Counted from the stretch's first letter, positions 1-11,290 are shown. The stretch is DNA of 64,000 nucleotides from Gymnothorax reevesii (GCA_029721435.1 CM056581.1:68868712-68932711); one strand, 5' to 3'. Notes: generated by a model not told the origin, from the letters alone. Program-made: numbers and translations.

Positions 1-94
1 CCAACTTAATTGGTTCAATAGATTCCCAACCCCTGGAAGTGAGCTCCATATGTGGGCATATAGAACCTCCAACTAAAAGGTGCTAGTGCCTATT
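1..94 (-). repeat. Inverted fragment of ERV LTR (U3 part)
   Basis: These bases are the reverse complement of 3759-3852 inside the LTR at 3584-4182, with about two mismatches that I can see (near positions 60 and 79). The match stops abruptly near 94. The fragment is therefore a piece of a second LTR copy lying in the opposite orientation and cut by the window edge on the left. Its junction with the gag-leader-like sequence to the right looks like a rearrangement breakpoint, not a normal 5' LTR boundary. Confidence 0.85.
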
Positions 95-869
95 TCCTGA
101 CCAGTTCAAGAGTGAGTACTTTATTTATCGAAATATAATTTGCAAGGCAAAATTACGGAGATCTGGAACGCTCCACCCAGTGGTACGTTGACCTATTAAT
201 TATAAATTGACCGGTGAAGAAGCAATCAGTTGTTCGTGGTTAAAAAGCTGTGTCTTTGTGTAATCTGTGATAGTTATAAGCACTGCTTGTGATACCAGTG
301 CTGTTGTGTGATACAGGCCTATGTATTGAAAACATAGCTATTTTGTGACGGGGTGAATGTTGGTCATCCCTGCCTTCGGAGGGTGAGAATTCACGCCAAA
401 AAGGCGAACACGTGATTGCGTGGCTGTGGCAAGCGTATGTGGGTCGCCCACGGCACAGACGTGAATAATTATTTTCACGACTGGGTATTAGGTAGTCTAC
501 CTAAGAAGCGCATATTGTGTCTTTGTTTATTTCTGTTTATGTTCCGGGAGAGTTAGTGTTAGCGCCCCGGGCCCAGAGTGAACGTCTTTCACTTGGGTAC
601 TTTTTGTCTATGTGTGATAGGTTGAGATAGAGTGCATGTGGGTATTTGGGAAGCCAACTCATACCCGCCGTGAATCTCGTCATTGTCGCATTTCAAGTTT
701 GATGTTGTCCTGAGTCTTTATTGTTTCGTGTTGGTTTTATTCTTGACCATACGCTTAGTAAGCTACTGGCCAGTTACGCGCGTTTATACATTAGGGCCTA
801 CTGAAGGCCTGTCTTACAAATAGATATTAGGCTGCACCTTGACGAACGCCATATTAATTTTAAATAAAC
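95..869 (+). other. Probable ERV gag leader / non-coding stretch
   Basis: No gene is visible. The stretch lies directly upstream of the gag remnant and lacks a recognisable 5' LTR. Position makes it the likely untranslated leader of the ERV, but I could not identify a convincing primer-binding site. Several short GC-rich inverted words occur, such as the CCGGGAG/CCCCGGG area near 543-571, as in retroviral leaders. This is an inference from context only. Confidence 0.4.
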
Positions 870-2270
870 ATGACAAAGAAAATTCAGACGCCCTTAAATG
901 CGCCGGCAGAATAACTATGTATTTGTTGAAAAAATATGCAAAAGAACAAAAGGAAATGTGAAAGGCTGGTTGGGATCCAAACGGATCCACTCCGGAGTCA
1001 CTAGAATGGTGGACCAAACAGAAAAATAAGAGAACCGCATGTGGTACGCTTATCTTCGTAATCAAACACAGAAGGCTAATTGAAAAATGCAATGAATTAC
1101 AAAACTGCGTACGAACACAGAAAAAAGAACTGGACGAATTGCCTAAAAAGATTGAATTAGAAGAAAAATCTAAAAACTCAGAGCTTGCACGCGTCCCGGC
1201 TGAATTAAAAGGTGTCCAATGTTTGTATCCCGATTTGAATTGCCCTCCCATTACTGACTTGCGACCCTTTGAAAATAAAGAAATGAGTAACACCGCCCCC
1301 ATAGCTCCAATGGTAACTAAAATTTGCGGTGGTGAAAACCAACAGTGGCTTCACGTTGACCATGTATCTCTCAATGCAATCGACATGAGAGCGCGACTAA
1401 AGGATTGACAGAGTCTTCATGACTTGCGACGATAACTTGCAGTTTTGGCGACAGTTAAACGAGCTACAACGAAGCATGTCTTTACATCCGTTAGACTTGT
1501 TTGCAGTTGTGCGTGCTAAGTGTCCCACTTCAAGCTGGAACACAATCGAGCCTGAATACCACAGGAGGGAAGCATGGGCGTCCGGGCCCCGGGGCAAATG
1601 ACGCTGAGCTTCAAACGGCGATTACCGACTTTTGCGAGGCTGTGAAAACTGCTTTGGGTAAAGGTGCACCCAAATGGCATCGATTCACCGCGGTAGTTCA
1701 GCATAACTTGCCATTTACAGAATACGCAGACCAAAAATATGAAGCATTTGAAACGTATAGTGGTATCCCTAACCCCAATAGAGACATGGCAGTTTTTACT
1801 CAACAATTATTAGCAGATGCGGCTCCACATATTCAGAAGGTACTCGCACTTGGCACAATTCCTGGGAACAAGTTTAATGATATTGTTGCGTGGGCTTCAC
1901 GTTGAGAAGAACATATCCGTAAAAATGCATCTAAACCTCATCCCATTGCAGCCAAGCGCGACAATGTTCCGATTGATAAAATAAACTACGATAATTGTAG
2001 AAAATTGGGTCGTCAGGCTAACCAGTGCGGAGGAAGGGAAAACAGGAAAAATAGGCCTTACACTCATCAAAACCGGGATAACGATAAATGCTTTCGCTGC
2101 GGAGAAGAAGGACATCGGGCACCACAATGCCTAGCTGCCCTACCTAATGTGCACGCTTCCAAAGATAACGGCGCACCCGTAAACCGAGGACATCAGATCA
2201 CAAAAGCGCACGCGTCCAATGATGATTACGCCCACTTGAAAAGAGACGTGCTATTGCCACTGCTCTGCGA
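870..2270 (+). pseudogene. gag: Decayed ERV gag (matrix/capsid/nucleocapsid remnant)
   Basis: This is a retroviral Gag remnant, the structural polyprotein that forms the particle core. The clearest evidence is a CCHC zinc knuckle at 2089-2130 with spacing C-X2-C-X4-H-X4-C (residues CFRCGEEGHRAPQC), followed by a hydrophilic tail; this is the nucleocapsid RNA-binding motif. Upstream, open pieces at 1139-1408, 1419-1601 and about 1590-1905 are Gag-like in composition and in phase order, but they lie in different frames. An ATG at 870 could be the original start, but its frame stops after 14 codons. A stop at 1903-1905 separates capsid-like and nucleocapsid-like parts. The gene is dead through several frameshifts and stops. 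Family assignment (gamma/epsilon-like, single zinc knuckle) is by general resemblance. Confidence 0.8.
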
Positions 2271-2540
2271 CCCCGCGCTGCTCAACATGTCCGTAAGATT
2301 CTGGAACTTTATGACTTTTGCGGGAACTGCATACCTGAATTTTCTGTTATTGCAGAATCAATCAATGCTCTTTTTAAATGCCCGTGTCGCCCACTGGAAA
2401 CAGCTGATTGGACACTTGAGTGTAAAGAAGCATTTACTGCTCTGAGTCCGCGCTTCAAGTCACAGGTATCCCGGGATCCACCACTCCCGTGCAAAACCGT
2501 GCCATTCACCGGAAGACACCACCAAAACTACTGAAGGCTG
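2271..2540 (+). pseudogene. pol: ERV pol scrap: reverse transcriptase thumb/connection region
   Basis: One frame here carries an IPEFSVIAE word followed about 24 residues later by a TLECKEAFTAL word. This is the usual order in the thumb/connection part of gammaretrovirus-like and Metaviridae-like reverse transcriptases ('...IPNFS.IA.PL...W...C..AF..L'). The catalytic palm (YxDD) and the protease are not visible between the gag zinc knuckle and this scrap, so a large internal deletion is inferred. Integrase and envelope are also missing before the LTR at 3584. There are no intact frames. Confidence 0.6.
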
Positions 2541-3583
2541 ACTCAGACCACGCTGCCTGGGACACCCACAGCCTTCATTAATCAGGTGCATGCGTTCTTG
2601 ATTGGTTGCCTAATTATTTTGCTAACTTGGATAATATTGTGATTGAAAATACAATTCAAATTGTACTGAGATTATGTATACTTGTCCTGTTAATTAAATG
2701 TGTTAAATTCATCCTTAATCAATTAATCTGCGGTGAAGCAAGTAAACTGCGGTAAACTTGTTCACTATGATAGGACTCCAACAGCAGTCATAATATAGAT
2801 CTAAGGTGTAGTGAATCAGGTGTACTTGAATAATACCCTCACATTGTATTCTATTCTCTGCCTCATACACTGGAGAGGAAACCTGCACCAGACCACGCTG
2901 CTGAGGAAACCAGCACCTGACCACACTGCCGTAGACAGGACCCCGAGCTTTCGGGCCATGCTGCCGCAAACTCCTCTGCTAGAAGACTACTACATAAGAC
3001 AACACACCACAACAATGTCGCTCATCATACAGCTCATTGTTGTAGACTTCAAAAGGACTTGTGCCATGGACGAACATGGCATTCACATGCGACCGGTACA
3101 TATGACAGCCAAACATGCCAACAAATCAGAGCTGTTATGTCTGTGGACTCTAAGTAGCAATGCCTGTCCTTAGTAATAGACCATGTACATGATCTACTTT
3201 TAAAATGTTTCCTTGACATTTCTTTCCTGTTCTCTTCTCTACTGCACAGCCGATCACTAACAGTGGGTCTTCTGCATCTCATACTGATGCCTATTTCATA
3301 TAGCCTTCCTTGTGCCGGTCATTGACAGATGACATTGGGCCTCGAGAGTCTGGGTCTGTCCAAGGTTTCTCCCACTTAACTGCAGAGTTTTTCCTTGCCA
3401 CTGTCGCCTCTATGGCTTGCTCTCTTGGTCTCTGGTCTGGGATCTGTGTGAAGTTGTTGTTGTTGTTGTAGATATTTTGTCATTAAAAATTCATTTGCCA
3501 TCACTATATTAAATGTCTTTTTAACTACTTCACTGTAAAGTTGACCTCCTCATTCGTTGTCTGTTGGGTCAAAAAGGAGGGAC
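2541..3583 (+). other. ERV interior without identifiable genes; polypurine tract at 3571-3582
   Basis: About 1 kb contains no gene that I recognise. A segment near 3330-3440 (GAGTTTTTCCTTGCCACTGT and its surroundings) resembles a dispersed repeat that I know from many fish genomes, followed by (TTG)n at about 3455-3470. A run AAAAAGGAGGGA (3571-3582) sits one base upstream of the LTR and is the expected plus-strand primer (polypurine tract), which fixes the ERV orientation as left to right. No env can be recognised. Confidence 0.55.
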
Positions 3584-3966
3584 TGTTGAGAAACAGGATT
3601 TTTTGGGTGTTGGCAATATGAGGTGAGACAGATGGTTTGGTCAATGGCTAATGAATGTGCATTTGGTGATAAAGAGAAGCCATCAGGTCCTGAAAGGACA
3701 TATCGCCTAATTGCGACTCCCAGCTGGGATCTCCATTTGTCTTCAGTTCCGACAGGACAATAGGCACTAGCACGTTTTAGTTGGAGGTTCTGTATGCCCA
3801 CATATGGAGCTCACTTCCAGGGGTTGGGAATCTATTGAACCAATTAAGTTGGGTGGTTCAGGAGAGGCCCAATTGGAGAGTATTGCTTTTTATCAATGTG
3901 TAAACCCTGGAACCAATCAGCAACAACTTCTGATAACATTGAAGAAAATGTCTGTACTTTAACATG

Positions 3967-3972
3967 TATAAA
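3967..3972 (+). promoter_or_regulatory. LTR TATA box
   Basis: TATAAA in the central part of the LTR, about 70 bp before the polyadenylation hexamer. Position and spacing fit the Pol II core promoter of U3. No test of activity is possible from sequence. Confidence 0.6.
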
Positions 3973-4038
3973 GCTTCTTACAAAATGAAGGAATTTTAGA
4001 ACTCTGCATCACGTTGTTGTTCCCACGGCCGGCTGTGT

Positions 4039-4044
4039 AATAAA
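4039..4044 (+). terminator. LTR polyadenylation signal AATAAA
   Basis: AATAAA followed by a T-rich stretch (CTTTTTCCTGCTTTT). Together with the TATA box upstream it defines a short R region within the LTR. Confidence 0.6.
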
Positions 4045-4182
4045 CTTTTTCCTGCTTTTGCCACGAACATCGGAGTTTGCTTCTTCATCGGGACAACGTT
4101 CTTGGTTTTTTATTAAATTTGTTGACCAAACCATCTAGCTCACCTCATATTGCCAACACCCAAAAAATCCTGTTTCTCAACA

Positions 4183-5354
4183 CTAACATAAAGGTATTAC
4201 CACCATTAAATAATAGCAATAAAGGAAGAGAGGCCATGTAACATTCTAAATACAGTCCTGGCGAAACTGGTCACATGTACAATGCTTAGCATTGCCTGCA
4301 ACATCTACAACGGCAGGTTTACATTGAAGTATGAAACTAAGGAACCGAGCGGTAATTAACTAAAGGTGAAGGGAGCTCTGGTCTAGATGGCACCAGCTGA
4401 ATTTAGCCACTAATTGCGACTAATACTTTCACTGCAATTTCCCTATTAACTCAGCGGACCGTAGAGCTGGACTCAGGTGAACCTTAATACTATTACACAT
4501 CTGAACACCCAGGCATTGGACAGAAGCCCACACAGCCAGCCCTAAGTTACTCTCCCCACTGAGCGATTGTGCCACTGAGGAAAATCCAGGCTATTGGACC
4601 AAAATACTGGAATGGCCTTTCATATTTTGATTCCGTATTTTTCATCTGTGTATACTCAAAATGAGCCAGGATTCAGTCAGGCAGGGAGAAGAACACCCAA
4701 TAGAGATAAAACAGGACAATGGGCGCATGTCGAGGCCCCAGGACAATGAGGCAGCAACAACATTTCTAAGTAACCATTAGGCAAAAAATGATACAATTCA
4801 TCACATACATTTATTGGACAGTGTACTCATTTCTGGCTGGATGGTGATGGAGAGATATCACTGCACCTCGTTCCCCTCCCCCTTAAATGGCACTTTTTTT
4901 GCCAGGTAAGGAATTTGCAGTGTTTGCATAACACGCACTCCGATCCCACAGGAACAGGTTACATGCAGACTTTCAAAGGCCAGAGGGTGTGACTCTTTTC
5001 CCTTTTTCTCTCTAAACAAAACAAAAAAGAGTTTCCTCTGAAAGTTTGCCTTTTTTGGCACATGGAATTCCTCATTCAGAATGTCTGTGCCCATTCCGAG
5101 GTATTTAAATTGCAAACACCGTTCTGCCTGAAGAATGTCAGTATGACAGACCAGGCAAGTCAGACAAAAGCAGGTTCTGCCAGAGTGACAGGGTAAACAG
5201 TAGAAAGGTGAGACCCCATGCAATGAGCAGGTAGAATATAAACGTGTGTACGCGCTCATGCACTTGCCTGTGCTTGCACCTGTGGGAAAGTTGCGTCCCA
5301 CCATTGTTGGGTGATGAGCTGAACTAGTCCCCTTTTCGCACCCAGCATCATATT
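4183..5354. other. Intergenic DNA, nothing recognised
   Basis: I see no gene, RNA or clear mobile element on either strand. The only long minus-strand frame (4858-5415) runs through the boundary of the Harbinger-like element, has no familiar motif and is treated as chance. The last three bases (ATT, 5352-5354) are the probable target-site duplication of that element. Confidence 0.5.
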
Positions 5355-6467
5355 GGCCCTCATTTATCAAACTTGCGTACACCAAAAAAAAGGGTGTACG
5401 CCAAATCTCCTGCAAGAATCGGCATTTATCAATCGGAACGTGAGCGAACGGTCCGCAAAAATCTCACGCCAGCTCTGACCAGGTGTACGCAAATCTGAAA
5501 ACAGCGAACAACATGCAGGAACGAGTGCAGCTGTCAAAATGAGTAATAAACCATATGCAGCGATGCGGACGTCATGCTGTTGTTGTTCTTATTATTAGAA
5601 TAAATAAATAGACTAAATGAATAAAAGCAGGTTGTTTCCAAATATAAGTGTAATTAATTTCTCTACACAGATGTGACGAGTGGCTGCTCGTTTTGTGTGG
5701 CACCCAATAAAATGTCATGGAGTAACACGGATAAAAGTACAATGAAGAGTGATCTCTGCAGACTGTATTTTACCAATTACCTTCATGGTGCTCTGATCGA
5801 GGCGGGGGGACTCATCCATGTCCCCACCGGCTCGTATTCCCACGATGGAGGGGGAGCCTATCAGTGCTGTGACAGCTGGAGTCTAGTTGGCCTCCACCGG
5901 TCCGTGCGCTGTTGCAATCCGTTTTTTGGAGGCGATCTTAAAATCAGACCACTTTTTTAACCTACATGTAAAGCATTTGGATTGTCAATTATGTAGACAA
6001 TATAACATGAAATATCGTAGATTTATAAATTGAATTTATTAAGGCAGATGTTATTCTCACTTTTACGTGTGGCCAATGCTAATTTTTTTCTTGACCACAC
6101 TTGTGTTTTTTGCAATGTTTATGCTATAATGGACATACAAGTATTTGTTTCTCATCAAATTGTAGATAAGAGGTTTATCAGGAGGCCGACGATATTTCCT
6201 CCTCAGTTAAGCTCTTTCTTCTTTGCCATCTCTCGAGAGTCCATGTCGTAAAGTGGGCAGGGCTATGCCTCCCATAGCATGAATTTATTGGGGCGTGTCA
6301 TGTAAATTACGATGGTTTCTGCCGGCAGATTTATCAACGCCCCGGCAGTTCTGCGCCGAAATCTGCAACGTACACACTTTTAGTAAACCAGACGTGGCAC
6401 TTGGCGAATGATGATATTTACACCAGAATCAACACCAGATCCTGTGCAAGTTTGATAAATGAGAGCC
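5355..6467. mobile_element. PIF/Harbinger-like DNA element, about 1.1 kb
   Basis: The ends are inverted repeats: GGCCCTCATTTATCAAACTT at 5355 and its complement ending GATAAATGAGAGCC at 6467, with one mismatch in 22 bases. They are flanked by the 3-bp direct repeat ATT (5352-5354 and 6468-6470). Terminal sequences beginning GGCCCTCATTTATCAA are familiar to me from fish Harbinger-type elements. A Myb/SANT-like fragment on the minus strand inside supports this superfamily. No DDE transposase is visible, so this copy is non-autonomous. The TSD is ATT, not the canonical TWA, so the superfamily call is not certain. Confidence 0.65.
5885..5959 (-). pseudogene. Myb/SANT-like DNA-binding domain fragment
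   Basis: On the minus strand the bases read KKWSDFKIASKKRIAT and then reach a stop. The W-S-D...K..K+RIA pattern resembles the last helix of the Myb/SANT-like domains carried by the second gene of PIF/Harbinger transposons and by related host proteins in fish. Only about 25 residues are readable, with no start or continuation. It lies well inside the inverted-repeat element, consistent with a degraded accessory gene. This is pattern recognition, not an alignment. Confidence 0.4.
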
Positions 6468-7040
6468 ATTGTTACAAAAGTCAACATAAAGGCCAACACA
6501 AGTGAGGAAGGAGATAAAAAAGAGAGAGATCAAAAAGAAAAGACCAGCAAACCACTGAAGTGTAGGTCTAGTAAAAAGAGTAAAAGATATACACTGCAGA
6601 GTTTTGCAAGCATTTTACTGTCAAAAATTCCATTCTTGATAAGTCAAATAATTGCGCGACAGTCTAATTAGAAAGATAGGCATCATTCGAGCTGTGGTTT
6701 CATCATGAAAACCAAAGCATCATGAGAAGGTTAGCCGGTTAGAGGCTTTGAGATTATGTCAACAGAGGTGCACAATGGTGATGTCAACTCAGAAAGGAAG
6801 GACAGGAAATGGCTCCAATTTGAATGGTAGCACCACCTCTCAAAAACAACCAGAACATGCCATAGCATGTCCACTTCTTGAGCAAGAAGTAAAACCAAAC
6901 AAAAAAGGTCAAGTGTTCATGGAAAATGATCGGAACAATGACGAAAAGAAAGTGCCATGTTCATATGAGACCGAAACAGAACATTTTGGCCATACACGCC
7001 ACTGGCATGTATGGCAGGAAAAGGGGAATGTTTATAAACG
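6468..7040. other. Intergenic DNA; open frame without known motif
   Basis: A plus-strand open stretch at 6748-7083 enters the neighbouring MITE and has no signature that I recognise. With the MITE and one TSD copy removed, the open frame would continue into 7793 onwards for some tens of codons, so an old coding fragment cut by the MITE is possible but unsupported. The rest is A-rich and featureless. Confidence 0.4.
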
Positions 7041-7784
7041 CAGTGGAGGTCCTACAGGAGGGGCAAAGACACGTCCCTTTTAGTCCTGGCTAGATCTCAA
7101 TCATTTTCCTTTATTGACATCTTTTCCAATTATCGTAATTGGCAACTGAAGACATGGTTTTTCACCGTATGCAATCTAACAGCGATGAAATCATTGGCTA
7201 AATTCAGTGCAGGAAAATAAATAGCTTATTAATTGGCCAATGCTGCGCGTGATGGAACTGGTCCATGTTTCAATGAAATGCAGACCGTCACTCTCGGTAT
7301 TTCGTGGGTTGATTAAAAAACAAAAAACAGTGGCACTCGGCACTAGGTTATAAAAAGCGTGCGGCTCAAGCAATTAGCAAGAGTCGACAGGTAGGCCATG
7401 CAATTTTGAATAACGTAGATTTAAATCCAGTAAATACACGTCCAGATGAATGATTGTCGTCTTACCTAATTGGGGAGAAAAAGCAGCACCTGTTAAATGC
7501 GGAGCGCTGTCGGAATGAACCTTTAGTTAATCATGAAGATGACTGAGAACAGGTCAGGATTTATAATTGTTTTCAACGGCTGTTTTGTGCAACCCAATTC
7601 CCTGTTCCGCTACTGAACTGAATTTAACTCGCTATTTGATCGCTGTAAGATCGCATGTGGAGAGAAACCGTGTCTTCAGTTGCCACTTACAATAATTGGA
7701 AAAGACATCAATAAAGGAAAGTGATTGAGATCTAGCCAGGACTAAAAGGGACATGTCTTCGCCCCTCCTGTAGGACCGCCACTG
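7041..7784. mobile_element. hAT-superfamily MITE, 744 bp, with perfect 8-bp TSD
   Basis: The left end CAGTGGAGGTCC and right end GGACCGCCACTG are inverted and match the hAT start CAGNG. The inverted arms extend about 150 bp inward (about 7041-7195 against about 7630-7784). Both sides are flanked by an identical 8-bp direct repeat TATAAACG (7033-7040 and 7785-7792), the hAT target-duplication length. The about 435-bp middle has no transposase frame. The TSD is perfect but the arms have diverged by roughly a tenth, so it is moderately old. Confidence 0.85.
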
Positions 7785-8445
7785 TATAAACGTCATGGGG
7801 ACACACTTTATGCCTACAGCAGTATTTAGGGCCACAAATGAAGAACAATGGCAAAATGAACTAGATTTACTCAGTAAGCATGGCTTACAGGATACCCCCC
7901 GTAACAACAAGTAGTCGGGCAGTACCACAGTCAATAGACCTTCCAGCAAGAAAAAAAAATTTCAAAATCGGATGAGTAGGTTATGAGATCAAGGTCCGGA
8001 CGCACACACACAGACGCACGCACGCACGCACGCACGCACACACGGACGGACAAAGCAAATCCAGTATACCCCCCTAAACTTTGTTGCGGGGGGTATAATA
8101 ATAATTACATCAGGCACCAGACTGGTTGTCTCTGCAAGGAGGTGGTTAAAGGTTAAAGCTGATCACAAACTAAAGTAAAAGACTCATGGCTGACATCTCT
8201 GCCAGGGGAGTGTGCACAAAGCACTAAATCAGCAGCGGCAAAAATTTTGACGCCTATGGTTTACGGGAAAGTTAGATCACTTTATGAAACAGGCTGTCAA
8301 TAAAGACGATTAGAATAGCCTAATGGCATTGAAATGAAATGCTACTTTCCACGGTCTGATCTGTAAATATGGAAAATGAACTTTTTTGTTCTAATATACC
8401 TTTTTAAGCCTTTAGTCTCATTTGTTACCAAGCTTACCAATAATT
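7785..8445. other. Flank between MITE and array; palindromic element and CGCA microsatellite
   Basis: At 7892-8097 there is a small element with inverted ends: ATACCCCCCGTAACAA near 7892 and its near-complement TTGTTGCGGGGGGTAT ending near 8096. The right end is also a hairpin by itself: TATACCCCCC (8065-8074) pairs with GGGGGGTATA (8088-8097) around a 13-base loop. Between the ends lies a (CACA/CGCA)n microsatellite (about 8001-8045). 8098-8445 shows no gene. The tandem array starts raggedly near 8446. Confidence 0.45.
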
Positions 8446-8735
8446 ACAGACCTGACCAGAAATCTACCAATGATACACCAGACCATACCTCTATCACTGA
8501 TACACCTGAAGAAACATCAACCACTGATAAACCTGACCATACATCAATCACTGATACACCTGACCATACATCTACCACAGACACACCGGACCGTACATCA
8601 ACCACTGATAACACCAGACCATACATCTACCACATATATACCTGACCGAAAATCTACCACAGATGCATCGAATCATACACCGACCACTGATAAACATGAC
8701 CATAGATCTACCACTGATACACCTGACCAAACAAT
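8446..8735 (+). repeat. Tandem 27/30-bp array, left edge
   Basis: This is the first recognisable block of the array. The first monomers are diverged (for example ACAGACCTGACCAGAAATCT) and one carries a one-base insertion near 8610, so the left border is eroded, as is typical of the edge of a tandem array where exchange is rare. The last monomers before the SINE are the same variants, in the same order, as those before the second SINE at 11291. Confidence 0.9.
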
Positions 8736-9125
8736 GGGCGGCACGGTGGCATAGTGGTTAGCACTACTGCCTCACAGCAAGAAGGTCTGGGGCCTTTCTG
8801 TGTGGAGTTTGCATGTTCTCCCCATGTTCGCGTGGGTTTCCTCCGGGTACTCCGGTTTCCCCCACCCACAAAACATGCAATATTGGAACCCTCCCTCCCT
8901 CCTGTAAGGCTGTGTGTGAATGTTTGGTGGTGGTCGGAGGGGCCGTAGGCAGCCACGCTTCCGTCAGTCTGCCCCAGGGCAGCTGTGGCTAAAAAAACGT
9001 AGTTTACCACCATCAGAGCGTGAATGTGTGAGTGAATGAATAATGCCTCCATTGTAAAGCGTCTTTGAGTGTCCAGAAAAGCGCTATATAAAATTGATGC
9101 ATTATTATTATTATTATTATTATTA
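8736..9125 (+). mobile_element. tRNA-derived fish SINE, copy 1
   Basis: The head GGGCGGCACGGTGGCATAGT contains a Pol III box A match (TGGCATAGTGG, 8747-8757); the box B region is eroded. The body includes the words TTTCTGTGTGGAGTTTGC and GGGTTTCCTCCGGGTACTCC, which I know from a very common fish SINE-type repeat. The tail GCGCTATATAAAATTGATGC runs into (ATT)n at about 9101-9125, a simple tail as in LINE-mobilised SINEs. It is non-coding and sits inside the array in plus orientation. Confidence 0.8.
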
Positions 9126-11290
9126 ACAACCACTGATACTAGGCCAAACCATACATCAACCACTGATACACCTGAACATACAACTACCACTGATATTAGG
9201 CCTGACCATACATCAACCACTGATACACCTGACCATACATCTACCACTGATACATCTGACCATACATCTACCACTGATACACCTGACAATACATCTACCA
9301 TTGATACACCTGATCATACATAAATCACTAATACACCTGACTATACATCGACCACTGATACTTGCCCCGACCATACATCTACCACTGATACACCTCACCA
9401 TACATCTATCACTGACACACTTGACCAGACATCTAACACTGATATACCTGACCATACATCTGCCACTGATACACCTGACCATACATCTACCACTGAAACA
9501 CCTGACCATACATCAACCACTGATACACCTGATCATACATCTACCACTGATACACCTGACCATATATCTACCACAGATGCACCTAACCATAAATCTACCA
9601 CTGATACACCTGACCATACATCTACCATTGATACACCAGACCATACATCTACCACTGATACTAAGCCTGACCATACATATATCACTAATACACCTGACTA
9701 TACATCTACCACTGATATTAGGCCTGACCATACATCAAATACTGATACTAGGCCTGACCATACATCTACAACTGACACACCTGACCACACATCTACCACT
9801 GATACACCTGACCATACATCTACCATTGCTACACCTGATCATACATAAATCACAAATACACCTGACTATACATCGACCACTGATACTTGGCCCGACCATA
9901 CATCTACCACTGATACACCACACCATACATCTACCACTGAAACATTTGACCAGACATCTAACACTGATATACCTGACCATACATCTGCCACTGATACACC
10001 TGACCATACATCTACCACTGACACACCTCACCATACATCTACCACTGATACACTTGACCAGACATCTAACACTGATATACCTGACCATACATCTACCACT
10101 GATACACCTGACCATACATCTACCACTGATACACATGACCATATATCTACCACAGATACACCTAACAATGAATCTACCACTGATACACCTGACCATACAT
10201 CTACTACTGATGCACCAAACCAGTCATCTTCCACTGACACACCTGACCATACATCTACCACCGAGACACCTGAGCATACATCTATCACTGGAACCAGGCC
10301 TGACCATACATCAAACACTGATACACCTGACCATACATCTACCACTGATACTAAGCCTGACCATACATATATCACTGATACACCTGACTATACATCTACC
10401 ACTGATACTAGGCCTGACCATACATCGAACACTGATACTAGGCCTGACCATACATCTACCACTGATACTAGGCCTGACCATACATCTACCACTGATACAC
10501 CTGACCACACATCTACCACTGATACACCTGACCATACATCTATCACTGATACTAGGCCTGAACATACATCTACCACTGATACACCTGACGATACATCTAC
10601 CACTGATACATCTGACCATTTATCTACCACTGATACATCTGACCATACATCCACCACTGATACTAGGCCTGACCATACATCTACCACTGATACACCGGAC
10701 CATACATCTACCACTGATACACCTGACCATACATCTACCACTGATGCACCAAACCAGTCATCTACCACTGACACACCTGACCATACATCTACCACTGATA
10801 CGCCTGAGCATACATCTACCACCGAGACACCTGAGCATACATCTATCACTGGAACCAGGCCTGACCATACATCAAACACTGATACACCTGACCATACATC
10901 TACCACTGATACTAAGCCTGACCATACATATATCACTGATACACCTGACTATACATCTACCACTGATACGAGGCCTGACCAAACATCGAACACTGATACT
11001 AGGCCTGACCATACATCGAACACTGATACTAGGCCTGACCATACATCTACCACTGATACACCTGACCACACATCGACCACTGATACACCTGACCATACAT
11101 CTACCACTGATACACCTGACCAAATATCTACCACTGATACACCTGAGCATATATCTACCACAGACATACCTGACCATAAATCTACCACTGATACACCTGA
11201 CCAAAAATCGACTACAGATGCATCGAATCATACACCTACCACTGATAAACATGACCATAGATCTACCACCGATACACCTGACCGAACAAT
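9126..11290 (+). repeat. Tandem 27/30-bp array between the two SINE copies
   Basis: Continuous head-to-tail monomers of 27 bp (half-words ATACACCT and ATACATCT) and 30 bp (carrying TACTAGGCCT in place of TACACCT). Both SINE-flanking monomer strings are shared with the block after the second SINE. Stops such as ...CATACATAAATCAC (about 9317, 9844) break the threonine-rich frame repeatedly. The marker monomer GATGCACCAAACCAGTCATC first appears here. Confidence 0.93.

Larger units (their letters stand above)
3584..4182 (+). mobile_element. ERV long terminal repeat (3' LTR), 599 bp
   Basis: The element begins TGTTGAG and ends CTCAACA, is preceded by a polypurine tract, and contains a TATAAA (3967-3972) and an AATAAA (4039-4044) about 70 bp apart, the arrangement expected for U3-R-U5. 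Unusually, the first about 61 bp are the near-perfect reverse complement of the last about 61 bp (two differences), far longer than the few-base inverted ends of ordinary LTRs. Part of U3 (3759-3852) recurs inverted at 1-94. A solo LTR or a foldback DNA element is the alternative, but the polypurine tract and gag upstream favour a retroviral LTR. Confidence 0.8.

Noticed and set aside
814..1302. Minus-strand 162-codon open frame over gag
   Set aside because: It lies antisense to a recognisable gag remnant, has no known motif and is best explained as chance.
3584..4182. Interpretation as a DNA MITE because of its 60-bp inverted ends
   Set aside because: The polypurine tract immediately upstream, TATA/AATAAA spacing and neighbouring gag favour an LTR. 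The inverted ends are kept as a finding.
4858..5415. Minus-strand 185-codon open frame
   Set aside because: It crosses the left end of the Harbinger-like element and has no domain; composition is not protein-like in any way that I recognise.
5673..5960. Plus-strand 95-codon frame in the Harbinger-like element
   Set aside because: The recognisable Myb/SANT-like residues are on the opposite strand; the plus frame is its shadow.
8736..9125. Functional tRNA gene in the SINE head
   Set aside because: Only box A is convincing; box B and the cloverleaf are eroded, and the same unit is part of a long SINE with an (ATT)n tail.
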